NCBI RefSeq assembly: GCF_024713945.1
Contig: NC_134683.1
Coordinates: forward strand, 1,044,501-1,108,500
DNA length: 64,000 nucleotides
Direction: 5' to 3'
DNA from: Dermatophagoides farinae
Lineage: Eukaryota > Arthropoda > Arachnida > Sarcoptiformes > Pyroglyphidae
Shown one piece after another: positions 23,321-37,118 of the stretch; the first letter of the stretch is position 1, and each line of letters opens with the position of its first letter. The notes below the pieces were generated by a model that was given only the letters and a program-made list of their open reading frames with translations, made no database searches and was not told the origin of the DNA. The position numbers were made by a program, and so were the translations under genes.

Positions 23321-26300
23321 CAAAATTCAAATTTCATTGGTAGAAAAGGATCAATGAATATCCACTTTGATTGTCGATGGCAAATAATCACACATATAAC
23401 AATTGTATTATTGGATAATCATCATTATGAAATTTTTTTAAGAAAAAAAAATCACTCAGAAAGAGTGTGACATTCCAAACACTCAAGAGAGAGAGAGAGA
23501 GAGAGATAAAGAGAAAATTACAATACAAATACCAAATATTGGTTGGATAAAACAAACAATATGACTATATTGTCGCTGTTGTCGTTGTTTAAAACTGGAA
23601 TAACAACCTCATCGAAAGAAAAAAAAATCCATTTAAGCCATGAAAACCAGTTGTTGTTGTTGTTGTTTTTGGTTGCATTATGATAATGATTAACGATGGA
23701 CGATGATCTTTTTTTTCAAGTTGATATTTTGTCACTATTATACACCGTGGTTTAGAAAAAAAAATCATTATCATCAAGGTTATGAAATGGAATGGAATGA
23801 TGATGATGAAAAATTCACACCATCATTCGTTATTATCTATTCGTAAGGGTACATATAATGGCTTAAAATTTCAAATGAATGAATTGCCATCTCCCTTCCC
23901 CTCCCCCCCACCGCTCACAGGTAAGGTGCTTCGGTTCATCGGCTTCAAATAATCATCTTGAAAGTCAATGGCAAAAAAAAAAATTTCTTTTGTTCTGTTG
24001 TGTTTGTTTGATTGTCGATGAAGATGATGATGATGATGATGATGATCAATAAAATAAATCAACAAAAAAATGAAAAATCAAATTGAAGATAAAATGAAAT
24101 GCAACAAACAAAATTTGAAAAAAAAAATTCTAAACTTGACCATCGTATCATTATTTTCGGGGGCCAAAAAAAAAAATTTCGTTTTTTTTTGTTCAAAATC
24201 TAAAAATAACTAACCTTACATCGATGATTCATTTAGCCATTTAATCGAGAAAAAAAAATGATGAAAAAATTTGATGACCACGAATTTCTTTTCTTGACCA
24301 ATAGAAGACAACCAAACAGCACAGACTGATAATTATTTTCTTCTTCTTCTTTTTGTTTTTTACAACCAGGTAAAAACAGAACAGAACAGTGAAAATAAAA
24401 TCAGAATAGATATTGATTTAAACGAACAAAATGTTTTTGTTGTCTAAACTTGGCAAGTTTTTTTTTCCATCATTGGCCATATCGATATTTGACTTTTGTG
24501 TCGGACACAAACAAAAATACTAAACGATGGACGACGACGACAACGACAACGACAATGGTGATGACACGCGCATGATGTATGTATGCCAGGTGGTTGTTTT
24601 TTATTTTTTTTGGTTTTGGTTTTTCGTTTTGAATATACAATTTTCATTTCAATAGAGTTAATTGGTAGCAGGTATGTAGTGGTGAATGTTCAATCCTTTT
24701 TTTTTGTGTGTGTGTGTGTGTAAACGTTTAGAGAATGTTCATGTATGAATGTGTGGATCACACACACATACCACACCATACCATTTAATATGATAACTGA
24801 AAGTGACTGGTCAAAATTGGATTGGATTTTTTTTTTTATATTGTGTGTGGCCAAGATAGGGTAGGGTGGTGGCTATCCGTTTATATTGATCAACTATTTC
24901 TGTATCATAATAAATAGGGCAATAATAAAGGATTATATTTCCACTGGAACACTCGTACATACATTGATTGATGATGATAGATCCATATATATTCGTTTTA
25001 TTTTCTGGTATGTGAAATTGTTGCAGTATCTGGTTAGTTAGTTGGTTGTCACAACTGTCAACACACACACACACTGCACGAACAAACATGAAATATTCAA
25101 ATCAATTGTCAATTGGTTGTTTCCTCTATTTTTGTTGTTGTTGTTGTTGTTGTCGTTGTTAGTTTCTATACAATCAAAAATGTTGATTATGATCACGACA
25201 ACACGACAAAAATGACAAAAAAAACGACCAGAAACAACCAGATGAATAAATTCATAATGAGCTATAGCTACACATAATGAATTTTTGGTTAGGTATAAAA
25301 AAAAAAAATTTTTTTTTTTTTTTGGTTTTCTAGCTTCAAGAATTTTTAGTTACTTTTGGTTGTATTTGTTTACATTTTTTTTCTTTACCATTCAATATAA
25401 TCACTAAAACGTCCGTTTTATTTTCCACTTTTTTTTCTCGTTATGCGCAGTTCATATTTCGTGAAGAAAAAAAAAATAAATGAAAACAAAACATTGGCAA
25501 GTGAAAATGATGAGTGAATGAAATGTGCCACTATTTTTGAATCTTTTTTTTTCTCATAATCAGATTCTATATAGTCATTGATATCATGACAATTTTTTTC
25601 TGGTCTGGCTATATACATGATGGTCTACATTTCAAGTTCTGCGATACATGCGTAGATTGACAATGCACACCCACCCACACACACATTTGTTAAATGTTTT
25701 AGAATAACGGTATATATTCAGAATGATGATAAACAATGGAAAATGAAAAATTTCTTCACACACACACACAAACACATAGCAACAATCAAAAAAAAAAAAA
25801 AAAAAATCAACCCAGACATGATTAAATGACGTAAATGAAACGAATGGAGAGGAATGAAATGGAATGGAAACAAAAATTAATTGCAAACACAGAGAAAGAG
25901 AAAAAAGAATGAAAAAAACCAGAACAATATGGAAAATTGGATTGAAAAATTATTCAAGAGAAAAAAATAATAATAAAAGAAATTGTAAAATGATGAAAGA
26001 ATACTTACATTTTTTTTTGGAATAATGCGAATATTCTGAACAAGTAAAATATATATTCAACAGGTTGAAAATAGAATTTTAGCGGTTTAATCATAGAGAT
26101 CGGATGATGTTGGATTCATTTGAATAATCATGATGATGGAAATAAATGATATGGACATTTATTTTTTTTTTTTTTTTCGTTAGTCGCTGTCGTGTTGTTT
26201 ATTTTCAACCTGTTGTCAAAATGATCTTGGATTTTGATAAATATAAACAGATATAAATATAAATTTAACAGACAAATGTTGACACTTGACGTATGTACGT

Positions 26301-27706
26301 TGTGCGATGTGAAATTTGAAATGAAATGAAAAAAAATTTCAATTTTCTGTCATTGTCATCTTCATCATCATCATCATCATCATCATAATCATTGTCGCAA
26401 AAGATCATTATCCTCCGCATCATCATTCGTCATTTAGTTCAATGTACGTTTCCGATTCTTTTCCGAAAAAAAAGAAAAAACAACAACAACAACAACAAAA
26501 AACAACAAGGAAAATTGTTCAATCATGTTTTTTTTCGTTGAATTTGTCAGCAAGAAAAAAATTTTTTTTTTCTTTTCTTATGATCGATAGAGAATCTAAA
26601 AAAAAAAAATTCAATTTGGATGCCATCGACCTCCACATTCACCATAGTAGTAGTTTGCTAATTTCCGTCCATTTGAATTGATTTTGTTTTTCATAATGAA
26701 TCCGTAGCTTTTTGTTTTTCTTTGTTTCTTATTATTATTATTGATCATCAATCAATCAGAATTTAATTGAATGAATCATCGTTTCCAGACACACACACAC
26801 ACACACAGACACACACACATCCACAATCCGACTTCCGATGGAATCGTTCGGAGAAAAAAAAATCAATTTCCTGTTGTCATTTATCATGAACCAAAGGAAA
26901 TTCTATAGAACACAAACAAACACACACACACACACGATTCTCTCTTACTATACGACATCCATAAATCATTTTTTCATTATAACTCGATTGTCGCCATGAT
27001 CATGATGACGATGGTCATTTGTTCAAATTCAAATCGATAACAAGAAAAAAAATGAATATGAAAAAAAAGATTGTCTATCAATTGTCAATTGTCATTGCTC
27101 CCAAGCATTTGCCATTCATTTTTTTTTCGAACCAGAATCATCATCATAAAAAATATTCACATTCGGTACCAGGTAAAAAAAAGAAAATTTTCCTCACAGA
27201 AAAAAAAAGAATGATTCATAGGAAATGTGTGCGTGTGTGTGTGTGTGGAGGAAAATGTTTTTTTTTTTGTTATACTTGAATTGTTCTCTGAATTTCAGTT
27301 GTTGTTGTTGTTGTTGTTATGGTTGTTGTTGTCGAGGAAAAAATTCATATTTCATTTCCTTCTCCATTTAATGATGATTCATCATCACAATCAATCAAAA
27401 ATCATTGAAATTAATGGTCTCTGTATTTATTTCCATCATTTTGTCAATGATGATAATTTGAATTACCGAAAAAAAACCAATGAAAAAAAAAATTTTTTTT
27501 CCCCATTCACCCATTCCTTTTCCACATTGACAATGGATCAGTCGTCAACAACAAAGGGTCATTTACATTGTTGAGATGATTGTTTGTTTGATGATTTCAA
27601 CAATAATGATCAAACTTGGATCTTGAAAAAAAAGCCACAAAATGAATGATTTTTTTTTCTTGTTTCATTGTTTGTTGTTGCTTTTTTTTGGAAATTTGAA
27701 ACCAAA

Positions 27707-27751
27707 AATCGATATTGTTTTTTTTACAATGAAAAAAAAACAATATCGATT
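27707..27751. repeat. Perfect 19-bp hairpin with 7-base loop
   Basis: The left arm AATCGATATTGTTTTTTTT (27707-27725) is the exact reverse complement of the right arm (27733-27751), with loop ACAATGA. The stem is too short for a classical microRNA precursor. It may be a fold-back element relic or a chance product of T/A tracts plus an 11-base unique part. Confidence 0.85.
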
Positions 27752-28215
27752 GCACACAATGCACTAAGAAAATCAATCAGTGGAATGATTGGAATATGAA
27801 TACAGATGGAACGCTTTTTTAAAATAAATTTTTTTTTCATCCATTCATTCATCAAGTATAAGTACACAGTGCATATATATACTTGCGTTTTAATTGATGA
27901 CGTACAAAACAAAAAAAAATTATGTAAAATGGATTGAAAATGACCGTGAGAAATAATTTTATTGATCATTGATTGATTGATTGATTTTTTGCACCAGAAA
28001 TGTGATTATTATATGATGATAAATGTGTAACATTAAAAATGGCAAATGTTTGTTGGTTTTTTTTCACACACACTCACACTCACGCACAAAAATCTTTCTT
28101 CTTATCATCGTCATCATCATCATCTGATTTGGTGATGCCGTTCGAATGGAAAATATTCAACTGGTTATGAAAACATGAAATCAAGAATTTTTACTGGAAT
28201 TAATTATCACCATCG

Positions 28216-28218
<3 letters not shown>

Positions 28219-28260
<42 letters not shown>
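28219..28260. repeat. (AC)n microsatellite, about 21 units
   Basis: A perfect AC run, continued after a one-unit interruption to about 28270. It is one of many CA/TG repeats in the spacer. Confidence 0.95.
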
Positions 28261-28268
<8 letters not shown>

Positions 28269-29590
28269 ACGACAACAGCAACAACCTGTGGATGGATGGC
28301 CTTAACTTGATGTACAAAAAATTAAAAAATTATAATTTTTGTCACTATAGTAAATCACAAATTCGCATAAATAAATCGAGGAAATTGAAATTTGAAATCT
28401 TATCATTTTAAAGAGAAAAAAAAAATCTTTTCTCCGTTATCACAATCTTGTATCTTGTTCTCTTCATTCAATTCTACTTAGAATTTGTTGTTGCTGTTTG
28501 TTTCATTCCATTCCATGAATTTATGTATGATGTTTGTAGTGTGTACATTTATGTGGATAATAATTAGTGTACTTGTATTGTATGAATTTCATGTTGAAAT
28601 TCAAATGAAAAATTTTTTTTTTACATTCACTGATAAGAATGATGCACACACACACACACACACACATTCAAGTATGCAAAGGTGTTGAATTTCAATTTGA
28701 AATGGTGAAAATTAAACAAATTGACAACATAAAAATGCGATGATTGATTTTTTTCTTGGAAAAAAAATTATACAAAAAAAAAAAAAAAAATTCAAAACAA
28801 ATCACACACTGACACGCACACACACACACACACACACTTGAATGACGTGCGATGTGTTTGAAATACGCGTGGTTGAAATTTTTAAAAAAAAAAATGTGAA
28901 TCACCTGAAATGGAAAATTGAATAAATTTTCAGCCATTTTTTTTCTCTGGTTCTATAACATGCATGTAAATTTTTTTTTCTGTTATTTGGTTTTTCAATC
29001 TTCTTGATGATGATGATGATGATTATGGCAAGGGCATAGTTATTATTAATGATGATGATCAATTGAAACTTTAAATTTTCATCAGCCTAACGACACCATC
29101 TGTCGTCGGTGGAAGAATTAATGATTGAATGTTTCAAAATTGCAAAAAAAAAAATATTTTATTCCACTATTAGATGCTTTTCTTTTGCTTTGCATATGTA
29201 TCATATGATACCAGTCGATACTTGTTGTTGTTGTTCAGTTTTCTCATGTTGTATTTTTGTCAGATATATATTGGGTTATTGTTAGCCAAAATCTGTAACG
29301 TTTATATATATGTGTTGCAAACTCAAATAATATTGACGATTATAAATGTATATAATAAAAACTAAATGCGTGTGATGATGAATATAAAATCAATTTGAAT
29401 AATAATAATACTATATTTGTGTCCGCGTGTGTGTGTATGGATGGGTGGGTGGATGGATGAGTTCATAGGTGAAAATTTAAATGCAATGAATTTGAATTAA
29501 AATGCGGCACAATTGTGATTTCAAGATGATAATGATGATGATGATTATGGTGGGTGGGTATGTTATTCATTTGTGTTTCACAGAAAAAAA

Positions 29591-32500
29591 TCAATAATGT
29601 CCATTGGCTGTTTTTGTTTTTGTATTAATCGATATATCATTTGTTTTTGTTGTTGTTGATGATGTTTTCGATTTACATATACTATTATTATTATTATTAT
29701 CATCATTTGTTTTTGAATTTTCTTGTCCATTATTAATGCTGTTCACGTTGCCATCATTAATCATAGGTTTCATTTCAATTTGACCATTATCTTTTGTTGT
29801 TGTTGGTGATGATAATATATTATTTGAATTACGTAATAATTCACTATATTTACGTCGTGATTTTCTACCAGTTGGACAATCACCATTACCGGTTCCATTC
29901 ATTTTTGTTAAATTATTTTCATTTACAGATTCATCACTGGATGAAATTGATCCACGATGACCACCGGAAGAAAGTTGACGAACACCGCCGATACATATTC
30001 GGCTTGGTGATTCCAAACGACGAGATAATTCAAACATTGAATATTCTGGATCATTAGTCACTTCACGTACAATATCCAAAAATGGTGGCAATTTAGCTTT
30101 AAGCGCTTGACCACTTATTGTTGTATAAGCTTCCAATAGGATTAGACCATTACGTGGAGCCTGATAAATGTCCATTTGGAAATAGGTTTGCTGCCAAAGA
30201 AAACAACGACGAGTTTTATATATAGTATGATGATTATCATCTCGCTGTGCCAATAATGTCTATATAATGATAAATAATGAAAATTAATTTATATAATCAA
30301 ACAGACACACTAACTGACATACCACATAATCACGATGAGTGATCTGTCTACGTAATTCAACCATCTGTGATCCGGCATCAGATCGTCGAACCGTTTGCTG
30401 ATAGCTCCAATTACCGTTTTGGCCACGTTTCCGTATACGTGATTGAATCTTTGGATTCGATGTGATTAAATAATCGTGTACAACATCAAAATCTTGATAC
30501 GGTGGCATTGACATTGATGATGTTGATGGTGGTGGTCCATTGACCAGAAATTTAATTTTATGTGATTCATCCTGTAGACGATCACTTGCTTCAATTCCTA
30601 CACGACGACATAAAGCCTAAAACGTTGGATCATGTTTAAAACATAAGGCAAAATAATTGAAATCTAATCACAATATACCGAAATTAATCGCCTCATTTTC
30701 GTATCAAAATCAGTAGAATTATCAATAACATCCATATATGGATGGCCAACCCAGGCTTCCATAGTTTTTCGATCTAATTCTCTAGCCAATTCGAGGCCTT
30801 CGGTACGTACAGGATTGCCTTCAATGTTATAATATTCTTCAGCACCATCAGCTGATGTAACCAAATGGACAACCTGATTATAACGATTATCACGTAGATC
30901 GACAGTATTCCATTTGTTTGCACGTAAAAACCGTTGCCAACATTCATCGGACATGTCTGTTTATTGTGAAAAAAGAAAAATTTCAATTAACCAGAAAAAA
31001 AAATTCACAAGATACATACATGCTGTAGCATCCATAACACCACGATCACAAATAATCAAACAATTACGATTACAACTCTGTGCTAATGTAAAAAATGTTC
31101 TTTCAATGGAAATCATGACTTTGATAAGATTTTCTTGGAATTTATCCGCTGTGAACAAACAAAAAAAAATTCATCAAATCAAAAATCGAAAATGAATTAC
31201 GTTCTACATACCTTCATCTTTATTTAATTCAGGAAAACGAATACCACCACTGTGTTTGTTTGTTATTTTCATTGAAAAAAAATTGACCAAACAAAAACAA
31301 CGAACAACAAAACAACAAAAAATCAATTAACTTCAAAATACAAACATCCAAAATAAATAAATAAATGATGATAATTACCTAAACAAAGTGGTAGCTGTTT
31401 CTGGTACACGATATACCTATAAAAAAAACAGAGTAAATTATTGAATAACAATCATGAAACAAACAAACAAACAAACGAAAAAGAAAATGAAATTTGACAT
31501 TGAAAAAACAATCAAATTCCAATGAAAATTGTGTAACTTGATATAAAATAAATTTCCAAATGTCATTTTGGGATAAATGACAGAAAAAATTCCAATTTAA
31601 ATGTTGCGTGATTAATCATATAATAATAATAATAATAATAAAAGAGAGAAAAAAAATCATCAGAATTTGGAATCGATTATCATCAAATGACTAAAATGAT
31701 AAATGCAATGTAATTTACTTTTGTGTGTTTGTGTGTATTCGAACCTAATTCTGTATTATATGTACTTATCGTTTATCTATCAAAGTCAATGATCGTCGAG
31801 TTTTCTTTTTTTGCTCATAAATATCATCATCATACACATACATCTATCTCGAATTTTGGAAATTTTTTAATGCAAAAAAAAATCCAAGGTCGACTAGGTA
31901 GATGAACAACAACGAAAAAAAAACTAATTCGAAACATTTATAAATTATATCACATTTTTTTCAATGCCTAGCAACAACAGATGATGAGAAACAAAAAATT
32001 CAAAAAACAAACATGACTAAATCTGGTAAAATTCAAAAAAAAAAACAAATATTCAAAATCACAATTACCTTCCAGCCAAGATTTTCAAAAAATGTCGATA
32101 TTCTTGCCTGGCCAGTAGTTTTACCACTACACGGACCTGGAATAATAAGTGAATTATAGATTAGGGGATTTTTTTTTGTTTGTTTGAATACAAGAAAAAA
32201 AAACTTACCACCAGTCAATGCTAATCGATAGACAATATGATCAGAATTCGGGTGATCATTTTGATTAACATTATAACCACCACCACCACCACCATTCATT
32301 GTAATTGGATTGATCATTGACAATGGTGGTGGTGATGGCGATGGTGATGATGTTTGCAATGGATCCAACATTAATGATTCAATACGTCCATTACCATCGG
32401 TAGTTGGATTACCTTCCATTGGATTTGAATTAAAATTCATCGTTAATCGATTTTGTTTCATTGGTATATCAATTTTTCTGGTCATTCTATTATTATTTGA

Positions 32501-32608
32501 TTGTTGATGATTTTTGTTGTTCATAATCAATGATGTTTGTGACGACGACGACGACGACGATGATGATGATGATGATGAATTATTAGTATCAATAAAATTG
32601 TTATTCAT
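29591..32608 (-). CDS. Ttd14: TTD14-like P-loop (AAA_28-type) GTP/ATP-binding protein
   Basis: Eight exons: 32608-32209, 32136-32069, 31416-31379, 31249-31212, 31148-31020, 30956-30679, 30616-30323 and 30259-29591. All phases agree, giving 637 aa. Two exons are only 38 bases long. The first 125 residues are low complexity (Ser, Asn, Gly). The core starts [20 protein letters not shown] with a P-loop at about 134-141, then [52 protein letters not shown] (Walker-B-like Asp at about 216), [36 protein letters not shown]. This is the order of Drosophila TTD14, a protein needed for light-dependent trafficking of the TRPL channel that binds GTP and phosphoinositides. The C-terminal 130 residues are a Ser/Asn/Thr-rich tail. 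The orthology call rests on remembered family sequence and is firm at family level; the mite function is inferred. Confidence 0.92.
31417..32068 (-). other. 652-base intron of the TTD14-like gene
   Basis: Bounded by GTAATT after GGCTGGAAG and by TTTTATAG before GTATATCGTG. It is far longer than the gene's other introns (62-129 bases). Only A/T tracts and an ATA repeat near 31618-31640 are seen. Confidence 0.7.
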
Positions 32609-35600
32609 TTAAAAAGGTGAGCATGTGTTTGTGTACAAAAGAACGAAAAAAAAACCAGAAATAACAAACAAAATCTAGATAATTCAAGTGCACTCACACA
32701 CACACACACACACACAAAAATACTGATTGATCTATACCGCTATTATTTTTTTTGACAATTATTATCGATTTGTGTGATGAAATGCGGAAAAAAATAGTGA
32801 AAACAAAAACAACAACAACAACAACAACAATGATAAGAAAACAATTTTTATTTGTTTTTTATATAATGCAAAAATATTTATAATCGACCAACAGACAGAC
32901 AGACAGACAGATAGACAGATGAACAGACAGGAAATCAATAAAAAAAATGGATTGATTGATGTTAAGATGAAAAAAAAAATCAAACATATTTGATGCATGC
33001 AAAATTCTTTTCTATTTTTGTTTTTATTGTTGTTGTTGTTATTGTTATTAATGATCAATGTGGTTAATGTGGAGATGGATATATCGATCTGTGTTTATTA
33101 TTCATTGAGGTACTTGTAATGATAAAATATTTAGGCACTTTTCAAAAGTGTTAAAAAATTTTTTTTGTGTCTTTGTGTTTGAGTGGTTGGTTGTGTGTTG
33201 TATGGTGGTGGTGTGTATGTTTGTTGTGTTGTGGTGTTGATTTTTTGGTTTGTCTTACTTTTTTTAACTTTTTTTTTCATTTCTTTCAATGATGATATTG
33301 ATAATATTGTAACAAAAAAAAAATGGTTATTTTGACAATCGAAAAGAATTTTTTTTTTTTTTTTTTTGAATCTATAAATTGCCCAATAATAGTGATTTCG
33401 ATGGATAATAAGCTCTTTTTTTCAGCGATTCATTTGCAGATTAGATTAGATTAGATGATGATACGTGGTTGCATGAGAAACATTCTGTGTAGTGAATAAT
33501 AATAATAAAAAAAAAATTTCATTTCATATATGTCTGGCATCAATGTGAATGGAATGTGATAAAATTTATCCAAATTGAAAATGAATGTGGCGCACAAGAA
33601 AACATAAAATAAACATCATCACATCATTATCAAAATTTAATCTGTGAGTTTTTTTTCCAATACGACACACACACACACACACACAAACATGAAAGTGAAT
33701 ATAATTTTCTAATGATGAAAATCATTCACTTTCATTTCAATTCATGTCTGGCTAACAACCGGGCTTTATACTAAATTTTTTTTTCTTCTAGTACATGATC
33801 ATCATCATGTACCATCATAATCACAGCCACCATTAATTCAATGATGAACATTTTTTTTTCAATGATGATGATGAAATGAAATTCATTTTGATTTGTGAAA
33901 AAAAAACAGTGTGCTTTATAGCAATGACAGAAAAAAAAGAGATCTGAACATACTTGCCTGATATTTCAGATGATGATGATGATTAGATGTTATTTTGGAT
34001 CATAATGATGATGTTGATGATGATGATGACGATGACGTAGATTCATGATGGAATTTTTATTTCCATTGATGACAGAAAAGCTGTCTGGAAAAAAATTTAA
34101 AAAAAAAAATTCACAAATTATAAAATTGAAATCAAAATCAAAAATCAAAGTTCATCATCATCGATTGTCGCATCATTATGGATTGATTAATAATCTGTAC
34201 AATAAATGTACACATTTTAAAATGTTTTTTTTTTAATGAATCAACCGGAATGATTTGGCCGTTGTTGTTGTTGTTTTCAATGAAGGTATATGAATGTTGT
34301 AGTTGGATATATATAGAAAAAAAAATTCAAGCATGTTTAATCTCGCCTGTATCAGTATCAGTATGATGATGATGGTTTGAGAATTCAATAACCGGATAGA
34401 GTCGGCGCTATCGATGATGATGATCATCATCATTTATTCAACTCCTGGACAATAAATAACTACAACAACAACCGCCATAATCATCATCATCATCAAGCAA
34501 ACAAACAAACATTATCATTAACCATATCAACCAGACTTTTATTATTATTTTTTTTTCTTCAAAAGGAACCATTGCCAAGGAGAAAAAAAAATGGAATCAT
34601 GCCTTTTGATGATACAATCATCATATAGACGATTCTTGATAAATAAAGAAATATAAAAATATCAAACATATCTCTTGGTGGTTCATTATACTATGCTTTA
34701 TATATATATAAACTCAAGAAGAAAAAAATAGCATCCTATATATAGCAGAATCTATTCTCTATATAGAATCGGCAAAATAAATGTAAAAATGATGATGAAT
34801 GGCAAATAGAATATGAAAAACTACACACACTATAACGCCATCTATCGTCTGAAAGCGAAAAATGCGACAAACTCTTTTGATTAAAAAAAAAAAAACATCC
34901 GGCAGTTTCATTCAGAATATTTCAATCAAAACAAAACTCAAAAAAAAAATCATGACTAATCAATTGTTGCTGAATGGCTACAATTAGAATTGAAAAAAAA
35001 ATGAAAACATGATGACGAAATAGCTCAAATTTCCATTCAAACAAAAAAAATTGTCCTTTTACAACACAGAAAAAGATTAAAAAACGTTCATTGTATATCG
35101 TTCATTGTCTGAATAATAAATTCTAAATTTAGCTTCATTACCAAAAAAAAAAAAAAAGAATCCTCTAGGCAAAAATCCTTCGCATGCTGCTGCTGTAGCT
35201 GCCATTTGAAATGTCTGACATTTTGAATATCTAAATTTAAAAGAAAAAAAAATTCTTTGTTTTTGTTATCAGTTATCCCATAAATCCATCGCACAACGAT
35301 AATAGACAAGGAACATGTCAAGGTTCGAATTCATGGCAAATAAAAAAAAAAAAAAGATTTTCATCATGTAAAGAGGAGGAGATAGGAAAGAAAATGTCAT
35401 CATCATCATCATCATTTTAGATATCTTTTCAAGGTTTTTTTTCTCGTCTATTCTATTGGTAGAAAACAAAAATGATATTCACACACAAAAGGGTTGTGTA
35501 ACGTTTGTGGGCTGAATTTGATACATCAATTCAAAAAAAAAAAAAAAAACAAACAAACAATGTCGCAAATCGGATAAATGTACTAATGGAATGAAATGAT

Positions 35601-37118
35601 GTCAGAAAATGATGGTACATTGTGTGTACTTACCATATATATCTTTTTTATCTTTGTTTTGTTGATTTGTAATAAAAAAAATTTCCACCTACCACCACCA
35701 CCATAACAATTATAATGGATAACATAAAATCCGTTTATTGAATCATCAAAATATCATATTTTTCTTCTTTTCTTTCTTTCTATAGACACACGACAAAACA
35801 TCACTACATATACACACAAACACACACAAATCTAACAATAACTAAATGATTGATAAATATAGAAAAAAAATCATAATAAACAAAATTGAAACGTTTGATA
35901 GATTAACTTATAATAATGTTGTTGATCATGATCATGATCATGATAATGATCATCAAAACATTTATGATTAATGATGATAAAATAATTATCACACACTGAT
36001 AATAACATTGTTGCTACTGCTGCTGATGATGATGATAATCTGGTTTTTATTTTTTGGCGCAATATTAATCAAAATCAATCAACAGTAATCGATCAATTAT
36101 TCAAATTTAAATTAAAAAAAAAACAGATGCTGTTGTTAGAATTTTTTTTGTTTGTTTGTTTGTCGAGTTTTAATCACAAAAGATAAAGATTTCATTAATA
36201 ATGTGATGATAAAAACTTTTTGTGAATAAAATTCAGATCACAATTTTAACAACAACAACAACAACAACAACAATAACGGATGTTGAGAATCCATACCGAA
36301 CAAGATTTTTATTTTTCGGCGTGTATTTCGTTCGTACACATGTAATTCGATTGCTAGGATCTAAATTCCCATAAACACACACGATTATCATTTTTTCGTG
36401 CCACTTCTTCATGAATACAGGTGTATTGAGAGTTTTACTATCACAAAAAAAAAGAATAAACGTAAACATTTCCATTTGCTACTTCTACATTAGAAAATCT
36501 TTTTTTAGTAGTGGTCATATTCTCAAGTAGAACAATAAAAAAAAACCTATGCTACTACTTTTAGAATATATACTACTACTACTTTTCATTGATCAAATGG
36601 GGAAAGGAACCAAAAAAAAAAAAAAAAAACATGCATGTTGTTCGTCGTCACTCTCTCTTTCTCTCTTGTTGTTGTATGTGTGTGTCTGTGTATCATCTTT
36701 CATTCATGCATGTGATGAAAAAAAAAAAAAAAAATACCACCATACAAATCAAATAACACACACACACACACAGTGATTATTAAACAGCGTGTTCTTTCAT
36801 CATCATTTATTCCTCATCCTGATAAATTTTTTATCATTCATTTTTGGATCGAATCCAACAACAATAAAGAAAAAAAATTCGATCCAATTATCTTTTCGAT
36901 TTGTCCATTCCAAATATTTTTTTTTTCTCTCACCAGATTTCCTCGTTTATTTACTGTGTGTCAGTCTATAATATTTCGATTTTGTCTTCTAAAATCATAT
37001 CGAATGTTTTGTATGATTTCGAAAAGTTTTTCAAACAAAAATCTTACAATCCTATTACATCATCATTCATTTATTGAATTTTCATTCTTGTTTGGTGTTC
37101 CAATCGGATTGAATTATC
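32609..37118. other. 4.5-kb spacer between divergent genes
   Basis: Flanked by the TTD14-like gene (minus) and strawberry notch (plus), so both promoters should lie here. It holds CA, GACA (near 32890-32920), ATC and CAA repeats, A18-type runs near 35534 and 36609, and an AACGCCATCTATCG element at 34834-34847. No convincing coding exon seen. Confidence 0.45.

Larger units (their letters stand above)
18266..29590. other. 11.3-kb gene-free tract of simple repeats
   Basis: Neither strand carries an open frame that looks like host protein outside homopolymer or microsatellite translation. Contents are GAT/ATC, CAA/TTG, CA and GA repeats, TTAA-type runs, and many A8-A18 and T8-T18 tracts. Two perfect or near-perfect hairpins are listed separately (23282-23320 and 27707-27751). 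It lies between two minus-strand genes and must hold the ABCG promoter on its left and the TTD14 3' end on its right. Regulatory DNA, non-coding RNA or fast-evolving small exons cannot be excluded. Confidence 0.5.

Noticed and set aside
24811-25089. 92-codon frame on minus with several Cys residues
   Set aside because: It starts inside a CA repeat, ends at an A-run, has no credible exon partner and no recognisable family; probably chance.
35321-35335. GGTTCGAATTC, like the B box of a tRNA gene
   Set aside because: No A box or cloverleaf stems could be built around it on either strand.
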